Shown here: positions 57,701 through 64,000 of the stretch, piece by piece
Numbering within the stretch: position 1 is the stretch's first letter
Layout: each line of letters begins with the position of its first letter
Program-made: the position numbers and the translations under genes
Assembly: GCA_020796225.1 (NCBI GenBank)
Contig: CM036754.1
Span: 71,013,940-71,077,939 of the forward strand
Direction of reading: 5' to 3'
DNA: 64,000 nt
Source of the DNA: Arion vulgaris
Taxonomy: Eukaryota > Mollusca > Gastropoda > Stylommatophora > Arionidae
Notes under the pieces: generated by a model
Database searches by the model: none
What the model was told of the DNA's origin: nothing
What the model saw: the letters and a program-made list of their open reading frames with translations, nothing else

Positions 57701-60700
57701 ATCGCCAAAGGATAAGCACCAGAGCTCCAAATGGCGCTGAAGATGTGACGAAGCACACCCATACTAAGGCTGCATGAATCAGATTTCTACATGAATAAGA
57801 CACAATTTACAGCAGAATTTATGGAGAGGTCTGGTACATCAGTCTAAGCGGTGATCGCGAGAGAGAGAAATCTCTTTACCATATTGGATAACAAATTATT
57901 TTGAAAAAAAAACAAAGTTTATGTTAATTAACTGAAAGATCCTTCCTTCCTTCTTTCATTTGCATGAAAGTGTCCTTATATTCAATGTTTATTTTGTATC
58001 TTACACATATGTCTGTGTAGTTTTCTTACCAGTGATGTTTTCATGGGTCTCTTGGTTTGCGTCAGTAGATCATACTCAGATTAGTCATTTTGGTGGGATC
58101 GGTAGCATTTGAACACTCTTACCTTAAAAGCTTTATTTTTGTTAAGATGGGTTTCTTGCAAACGACATACATTTATATACTCTTCAGTTTTGTTTTCATT
58201 TGCTGATATTCTTTTCTCGAGCCATCTTTTTTTGCTGTTGACACCCTCAGCATGTTAATGCATAAGAACTTGGTCAGTTGTTTTCAGATGCTTCCTGGTT
58301 CCACGGGGAAAATGAGAAGGGCAATCAGTAGATGGAGTTGGGCTCTTTCGAGGTAGAGGGCCATCACAGGACGAGTGCCATAAATTTTTGAATAAATAGA
58401 CATATTTTCACTGCATTATTGCATTGCATCCTGATTGCTGTAGTGTACTCTTCTTGGCAGGATGCCTCCAGCACTTTTACTTACTGGAGCAGGCTGTAGT
58501 TTTACTTGAAGGATGTTAGGAAGGGGAAAAAGGAATATGGGAAGGTTAGACAAAATTTATCCCATATCATCCATGTAGTTTAGTAGTCAGTCAAGACTGT
58601 TACCCGAGGTGTGGCATGAGAAGCCTACACGAGCTAGGTAAGAAAATAGTTATTGGTTATTGTACTGACATCACATCACTTCGGACAGACCCATATGTGC
58701 TCAGTTCTCTCCCCGACAGATGGCGAATGGTATGCATTCTGATGGTTCCTGTGGCTAGCTGGTTTAACACACTTCTCTCTCTGCCCCTCAAGCTCCCAGT
58801 TCTACTTCTACAAGATGTAATTTCAAACTCCTTAAATTGCTACACCGGTTCAACATCAATTTTAGTGTCCTCATTCAAACAGTAGGTCGCCAAGAGACTG
58901 AAGAACATCACCCGTATCTATCTTAAACTCCCAACAATCTATGCTTTTGATGCAAGCCTGTCTGCTCTCTCGTTGCTGCAAACACCTTCATGCCCAGGAC
59001 AGTAGATCCACGTGAGTCTCTTGAGGTTGGAATCAACCATAGATGACATTCACTCATACCGTCACCTGCCATTCTGGATCTTCCGAAGCATTGACTGAGA
59101 CTCAGAAACAACTGCGGCCCCAGTAAATGAAGTCCCAGAGAGCCAATGAAGGGCAGCAGTAATAGACTCAACCTACATCCATGAGCTAGGTAAGGAGATC
59201 GAGACCAAGTAGGATCATAACTATCCACAAATAGACATGGCTGTCACTTTCCATGAGGTACAACCCCTATTGTTGTTTTGTGGGTTTAAGGCACCCACAA
59301 ATCTCACTGACAGCTAAACAAAAAATGATCAACAGCATTTTCATACCCACTTTGTGTTACCAGAGTCAAACATGGACAATTAGCAAAGCACAGTGCAAAA
59401 ATAACTATATGTGAAATGCGATGCCTGCGAAAAGTTACCAACAACACCGACAAAGACAGTAACCAACATCAGCATAAGAAAGAAATTTGACACAGAACTT
59501 TGCTTGAATTACATTGAGAAGCAAAGAATGAAGTGGTTTGGCCACTTAATAGAAATGTATCCAAACTCCACAGTATACAGTCTTCTGCAACAGAACATCA
59601 GGAAAGAAGGCAAGAGGAAGACCACGAAAAGGATGGTTGGATGGCATAGCAGTCCTGTCAATGAGCAAAAATAATAATCACCCAAGCCACCAGAACAGTG
59701 CAAGACAAAAACAGAAAACCATGACACTAGGCAAGAACCCGGTAACAGTGTGACGACAAGAGAAAAAAGAAGACTATCTGTATCTCCCAAACCAACACCT
59801 GAATTGAAGGATAATATCGATCTCTTATAAAAGTTAATATTAATCTATGACAGCGTCCAGGACCTGAACATATTTGCACACCATCCAGGACATATTTTCA
59901 TTCTAAATATGTTTAAAATTTGTTTTTAGTTTGCAGCCGTGCATGCACTCTTTCTGTGCTGGATGCTATTCAGAATGGATGGAGCGGTCTCAGGAGTGTC
60001 CTTCGGTAAATAAATATTTTCTTTCTTACTAGCTTAATTACATGTGTTTATTTTTGTATGTGATTTCAGAAGCTTATCACTTATTTAACTACCACTTGAG
60101 CACTATACGCAGCTTCTGATTTATCCAATGTTTGGCTCTTCGTAAACATTGCAAACATACAATTTGTATAAATGGAACTTAACGCCCGAGTGGTTACCAG
60201 AGCCCAAATTTGGGGTGTAAAGAATAGAACCACTGTTACCTGCACGCATGTCGTAAGAGGAGACTAAGGAGGTTTGGTTGAAATTGGATGCACGTCCTAA
60301 ATGAGTTGAAGTCTATGCGTTTAGGGGCCTACTAAACCAATGTGCAACATATACATGTTCTTGGCAAAGATCAAACCTATCACAAAGAGTGATTAGAATT
60401 GGTCGAAAGAACGAACGTAAAGAAGAAGAATGGAACTTAAGAAGGCATTAAAAAATGGCATGCCATTTCTGTAGAGAGGGACACCTACTCAGTGTCAATG
60501 CAATGAAGTCAATCCTTGTCCTTTTATTTGTTTAGTAAATGCATAAGCGTGAAATATCTTGTAAATTCAAGCAAAACATAATAAAATCTCTTATATTTAG
60601 TAATATATAAATATGAGTGTGACTGTGTTTCTGTATCTTTGATCATGCAGTGTCGGATGGAGGTTGCTCGTATCAACAAGAACCATATTGTTAACAACCT

Positions 60701-60729
60701 TGTGGAAGCTTATTTGAAAACGAGACCTG
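45616..60729 (+). CDS. CHFR: CHFR E3 ubiquitin ligase, FHA and RING part (3' end outside window)
   Basis: Ten exons join in phase (45616-45709, 48504-48600, 50213-50261, 51302-51365, 53104-53217, 54462-54508, 55982-56060, 57064-57313, 59930-60005, 60651-60729) to give 316 codons plus one base. CHFR is a mitotic-stress checkpoint ubiquitin ligase. The FHA domain (about residues 5-100) has the phosphothreonine-binding signatures IGR (27-29), VSGKHC (43-48) and STNGT (64-68). A Lys/Ser/Thr-rich linker (about 102-248) follows. The C3HC4 RING (about 253-291) shows CIIC, CMHSFC, GC and CPSC, then the CHFR-specific INKNHIVNNLVEAYL. An in-frame TGA one codon before the ATG fixes the start. The final donor G|GTAGGT shows that the gene continues; the Cys-rich and PAR-binding zinc-finger exons must lie beyond 64 kb. 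Introns are loaded with transposons, but no coding exon is broken. Confidence 0.95.
45760..46400 (-). mobile_element. LINE-R-like RNase H remnant
   Basis: The minus strand gives VTYVFTTRHASRVRREMSVQ and AMDRTDIRNAKRETV, aligning with LINE-R's AMDRSDILHALRESF. It is in CHFR intron 1. Confidence 0.6.
46400..47055. other. Decayed LINE-derived sequence in CHFR intron 1
   Basis: The end (47000-47055) resembles the LINE thumb region at 25735 (minus strand), which the hAT element interrupts. The rest is unassigned. Confidence 0.4.
47056..48131 (-). mobile_element. hAT DNA transposon, internally deleted
   Basis: The termini are inverted: CAGAGGCGCCCGCAG (47056-47070) and the reverse complement of CATGGGCGCCCGCAG (48117-48131). 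They are flanked by GGACCAGG (47048-47055) and GGACCAGC (48132-48139), an 8-bp duplication as expected for hAT. Confidence 0.9.
47313..48025 (-). pseudogene. hAT transposase remnant (ZMYM1-like group)
   Basis: The first frame (48025-47648) encodes DSDNYFRDIFEKTVQLAQKV, GRQKHRNNP and VEEYFRQTVYIPYLDSLINS, typical of ZMYM1/KIAA-type hAT transposases. A second frame (47498-47313) encodes LRSTMSDERLSGLCMLSVHRD, the C-terminal dimerisation region, with its SAERSFS segment missing. The DDE catalytic region is largely gone and frames are broken. Confidence 0.85.
48145..48420 (+). mobile_element. LINE reverse-transcriptase thumb fragment
   Basis: Plus-strand frames give GKTAMTATNCEQHHL then IEYALAILTLIHNQM, similar to the minus copy at 25691. 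Confidence 0.6.
48504..48600 (+). CDS. CHFR: CHFR exon 2 (FHA, VSGKHC)
   Basis: The acceptor is TTTCACAG|. The exon encodes CDLPHSDSKRVSGKHCYI and VWLYDT, the centre of the FHA domain. The donor AAG|GTTAAT leaves phase 2. Confidence 0.93.
48830..49330 (-). mobile_element. LINE-W C-terminus with internal duplication
   Basis: The minus strand encodes MRRMDNSRIPQQLLFCELSE and LLRYKDVCTTSMKNF, matching LINE-W's [10 protein letters not shown]. The LRY segment is doubled around a GAGAGAGAG run. Confidence 0.7.
49562..49652 (+). mobile_element. Family D head fragment
   Basis: Only the first ~90 bases remain, ending at the core GTCGTAAGAGGTGACTAAGGA, which abuts the foldback element at 49653. Confidence 0.8.
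49653..49939. mobile_element. Foldback MITE with 50-bp terminal inverted repeats
   Basis: The arms 49653-49702 and 49890-49939 are about 90% identical as inverted repeats (outer ends ATGAATAT). Inner sequence from 49805 recurs at 57768-57870. No coding capacity. Confidence 0.75.
50213..50261 (+). CDS. CHFR: CHFR exon 3 (FHA, STNGT)
   Basis: This 49-bp exon encodes STNGTLLNLSIKITKGQ. The acceptor is TTTTTCAG| and the donor CAG|GTGAGT. The Ser is split with exon 2. Confidence 0.93.
50432..50859 (-). mobile_element. SINE-C copy in CHFR intron 3
   Basis: Full length, antisense to CHFR; the head GGTCTCTGTGGCATAGAGGT is intact. Confidence 0.85.
50968..51217 (+). mobile_element. D-short element with perfect 10-bp TSD
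   Basis: AAAATGGAAG is duplicated at 50958-50967 and 51218-51227. The element is full length and ends 84 bases before CHFR exon 4. Confidence 0.93.
51302..51365 (+). CDS. CHFR: CHFR exon 4 (end of FHA)
   Basis: This exon encodes CWELHHGDEIHIVHKKDD, matching the CHFR 'L-x-x-GD-x-I-x-x-V' end of the FHA domain. The acceptor is TCCTGCAG| and the donor G|GTAGGA. Confidence 0.92.
51440..51670 (-). repeat. Unrecognised interspersed repeat, copy 2
   Basis: It matches 10390-10700 (plus-strand AGGAGAAGAAAAGATTTATA to TAATCTGCTTATGTGG). Confidence 0.45.
51871..52119 (+). mobile_element. D-short element with perfect 10-bp TSD
   Basis: ATTAGTTCTT flanks it at 51861-51870 and 52120-52129. Full length, in CHFR intron 4. 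Confidence 0.94.
52130..53040 (-). mobile_element. LINE-P fragment with RNase H start
   Basis: The minus strand encodes YIIIYTDGSVRCRTRS, the first catalytic-Asp segment of RNase H, then decayed sequence. It ends about 60 bases before CHFR exon 5. Confidence 0.75.
53104..53217 (+). CDS. CHFR: CHFR exon 5 (acidic linker)
   Basis: This exon encodes GYMFQDMEALRAETSSELED and further acidic residues. Like human CHFR, the segment after the FHA begins with an aromatic 'AYLYESL'-like motif. The junctions are phase 1 on both sides. Confidence 0.85.
53275..53528 (+). mobile_element. SINE-C copy, 5'-truncated, with TSD
   Basis: ATTAAATGCTCT (53263-53274) and ATTAAATACTCT (53529-53540) flank a copy lacking the tRNA head, so truncation happened at insertion. 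Confidence 0.85.
53828..54355 (-). mobile_element. SINE-B copy split by a family E element
   Basis: SINE-B is recognisable on both sides of 53886-54140. The head (GAGAGCTGCAGTAGCATAGT) is at the right end. Confidence 0.85.
53886..54140 (+). mobile_element. Family E element nested in SINE-B
   Basis: Full length, GTGTGTTGCCGGGGCCTGCA to TCGAAGAAGAAG. The flanks are similar (GGCCTGTGTT and GGCTCGTATT), an aged duplication. Confidence 0.85.
54462..54508 (+). CDS. CHFR: CHFR exon 6 (linker)
   Basis: This short exon encodes EDVNTVTTPSPLKRR. It is supported by phase continuity (phase 1 in, phase 0 out), acceptor TTGACAG| and donor AGG|GTAAGA, not by conservation. Confidence 0.75.
54560..54890 (-). 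mobile_element. LINE-Y 3' end
   Basis: The uninterrupted counterpart of 9676-10290; the plus strand reads GGGACATAGACCCTCAACCA. Confidence 0.7.
55182..55320 (+). mobile_element. Family E fragment, 3'-truncated
   Basis: Head and core (GTCGTAAGAAGCGACTGAGG) are present; sequence after CAGATGTGC is unrelated. Confidence 0.75.
55320..55980. other. CHFR intron 6, no feature recognised
   Basis: Possibly old LINE material, but no diagnostic motif. Confidence 0.35.
55982..56060 (+). CDS. CHFR: CHFR exon 7 (linker, possible NLS)
   Basis: This exon encodes STDISPVPIKKVKTDPP, which resembles the 'EPVKKKMRGD' basic segment before the RING in human CHFR and may be a nuclear localisation signal. The acceptor is TTCTGTAG| and the donor ACAG|GTTTGT. 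Confidence 0.85.
56490..56855 (-). mobile_element. SINE-C copy lacking its tRNA head
   Basis: A diverged minus-strand copy that stops before the head. Confidence 0.7.
57064..57313 (+). CDS. CHFR: CHFR exon 8 (linker and first RING cysteines)
   Basis: This exon encodes a Lys/Thr/Ser-rich linker with DKTSDKTDKTS repeats, then ESLVCIICQELLYDCI carrying the first RING zinc ligands. The donor AG|GTGCCT is phase 2. Confidence 0.93.
57455..57745 (+). mobile_element. Family F-related fragment
   Basis: It shares with 43500-43600 the segment CACC(G/A)AAGGATAAGCA then GGGCTCCAA-like and GCTGAAG, and AGCTACCCTA with E and F. Confidence 0.55.
57768..57870. repeat. Fragment shared with the 49653 MITE interior
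   Basis: CTAAGGCTGCATGAATCAGA and TCTAAGCGGTGATCGCGAGA match 49803-49885. Confidence 0.65.
57900..58600. other. CHFR intron 8, unassigned
   Basis: Could contain old retroelement endonuclease-like sequence on the minus strand around 58140-58370; not firm enough to name. Confidence 0.3.
58620..59280 (-). mobile_element. LINE with RNase H, fragment
   Basis: Minus-strand frames give LTWIYCPGHEGVCSNERADR (RNase H end) preceded by SESQSMLRKIQNG. CHFR intron 8. Confidence 0.75.
59290..59790 (+). mobile_element. LINE reverse-transcriptase C-terminus
   Basis: Plus-strand frames give FIPTLCYQSQTWTISKAQ, SGLAT, KARGRPRKGWLDGIAVL. Several stops. Confidence 0.7.
59930..60005 (+). CDS. CHFR: CHFR exon 9 (RING core)
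   Basis: This exon encodes SLQPCMHSFCAGCYSEWMER and QECPS, holding the RING Cys-X-His-X2-Cys-X2-Cys ligands. The acceptor is GTTTTTAG| and the donor TCG|GTAAAT. Confidence 0.96.
60183..60428 (+). mobile_element. D-short element with perfect 12-bp TSD
   Basis: AATGGAACTTAA flanks it at 60171-60182 and 60429-60440. Full length, in CHFR intron 9, sense. Confidence 0.95.
60651..60729 (+). CDS. CHFR: CHFR exon 10 (last RING cysteine, CHFR helix)
   Basis: This exon begins with the last RING Cys (CRMEVARINKNHIVNNLVEAYL). The acceptor is TCATGCAG| and the donor G|GTAGGT. It is the last CHFR exon found in the window. Confidence 0.95.
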
Positions 60730-60787
60730 GTAGGTAAAAACAATTGTAGCAAGTAGATAATTGCAGTGAAATGATTTTACTTTGAAA

Positions 60788-61055
60788 TAGCAGATTGAGT
60801 GTCACAATAGTGTAGATGTTAAAGCTCTTGTTTTTTAGGTGTAGGGTACAGGTTCAATTCCACAGTGAGAGTGGAATTTTTTTCAGGCCGTAACCATTCT
60901 CAGGTTGACACAGCCTCAGTTGTGTACTAGAAAAGCACTGGGAAGTAAAGGCGGCTGAAATGATGTTGGCCACAACACCCATCATGTGCCAATATTGAAT
61001 GAAAAATTCGACCTAACACAGTATTCCTCAATATACCTTATGGTATGAAAAAGTG
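60788..61055 (+). mobile_element. SINE-B copy
   Basis: The A box (CACAATAGTGTAGATGTTAA) is degraded, the B box GGTTCAATTCC intact. It starts 59 bases after the last CHFR donor. Confidence 0.8.
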
Positions 61056-61074
61056 TTCATTTATTTAAAAAAAA

Positions 61075-61210
61075 ACGGAATTAGTAAATATTATGACAGA
61101 ACACGTTATTCAAAACTGTCCACAACTGGCGCATCTCAGGAAAAGAAAGCTGACCATACCCACCACCTTTGAAGATAAACTGTATGTTGGAGCTGAAATC
61201 TTGAAATAAG
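61075..61210 (+). mobile_element. LINE-Q-like C-terminal fragment
   Basis: The plus strand encodes TEHVIQNCPQLAHLRKRKLT, the knuckle region after RNase H. Confidence 0.65.
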
Positions 61211-61289
61211 ACAGCAGACACATAACCTTTTTAATGTCTTCATTATTGAATTATTGATAATCATTTGCTCTCCCTCTTTCTCTCTCTCT

Positions 61290-61291
<2 letters not shown>

Positions 61292-61346
<55 letters not shown>
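61292..61346. repeat. (TA)n microsatellite
   Basis: About 27 TA repeats, preceded by a CT-rich run. Confidence 0.98.

Positions 61347-63724
<2,378 letters not shown>

Positions 63725-63802
<78 letters not shown>
63725..63802. repeat. (TA)n microsatellite
   Basis: About 39 TA repeats followed by a short (GA)n. Confidence 0.98.
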
Positions 63803-63816
<14 letters not shown>

Positions 63817-64000
63817 TAATAGATGAGAGTCCATCAAAATGATGAAAACAAATAAAAAATGTTAATATATTTCATTTTTCAATTCCGATTAGTAGTTCAT
63901 TTTTAACTGTTCTAAAATTGTTTTAAAATTAGGTGCTAGTTTTCAGTAAGTTAAAATATATAATGAATGACATCCAATACATTAATCGCACCGTATCAAT
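63817..64000. other. No feature seen
   Basis: AT-rich, probably CHFR intron 10. Confidence 0.4.

Overview
The window is animal nuclear DNA. Protein-coding exons are separated by introns with GT-AG borders, and coding density is low. The sequence is AT-rich and packed with tRNA-derived SINEs, several non-LTR retrotransposon (LINE) families, Penelope-like elements, hAT remnants, minisatellites and (TA)n arrays. All proteins recognised have metazoan orthologues. The repeat mix (RNase H-bearing LINEs, GIY-YIG Penelope-like elements, tRNA-SINEs) points to an invertebrate, perhaps a mollusc or other lophotrochozoan; that placement is inference and is not proven by the window.

Three genes can be assembled exon by exon with consistent reading phase. 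(1) Minus strand, about 29.66 to 13.41 kb: a 9-exon, about 825-residue coiled-coil protein that looks like a BICD-related (BICDR/BICDL1-like) activating adaptor for cytoplasmic dynein. It has an N-terminal AAELG 'CC1 box' and, unusually, three identical SLFSEL 'Spindly-type' motifs. (2) Plus strand, 33.34 to 36.92 kb: a complete 3-exon BCAS2/SPF27 gene (219 residues), a core subunit of the Prp19/CDC5L spliceosomal complex. (3) Plus strand, from 45.62 kb to beyond the right edge: the first 10 coding exons (316 codons) of CHFR, an E3 ubiquitin ligase with an FHA domain (exons 1-4) and a RING finger (exons 8-10). Its cysteine-rich/PBZ C-terminus lies outside the window. Genes 1 and 2 are divergent, with 3.7 kb between their start codons. 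The three genes do not share an obvious pathway.

Layout: 0-13.4 kb is gene-free repeat territory (SINE-C, LINE 3' ends, an 18-copy ~68-bp minisatellite, a 92-bp triplication). 13.4-29.7 kb is gene 1 with repeat-filled introns. 29.7-33.3 kb is the divergent intergenic region, with a hAT MITE. 33.3-36.9 kb is BCAS2, with a nested SINE-in-SINE in intron 2. 36.9-45.6 kb is intergenic LINE, Penelope-like and long E-related elements. 45.6-60.7 kb is CHFR, with a deleted hAT transposon, several recent SINE insertions and a foldback MITE in its introns. 60.7-64 kb is a LINE fragment and a foldback Penelope-like copy separated by three (TA)n arrays.

The letters used for repeat families (SINE-A/B/C, families D/E/F, LINE-O to LINE-X) are local labels made here by comparing copies within the window; they are not database names. 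The most interesting material is a set of related SINE-like families (D, E, F) that share a GTCGTAAGAGGCGACT core and a GAAGAAGAA tail, several bounded by perfect target-site duplications, and a foldback Penelope-like element.
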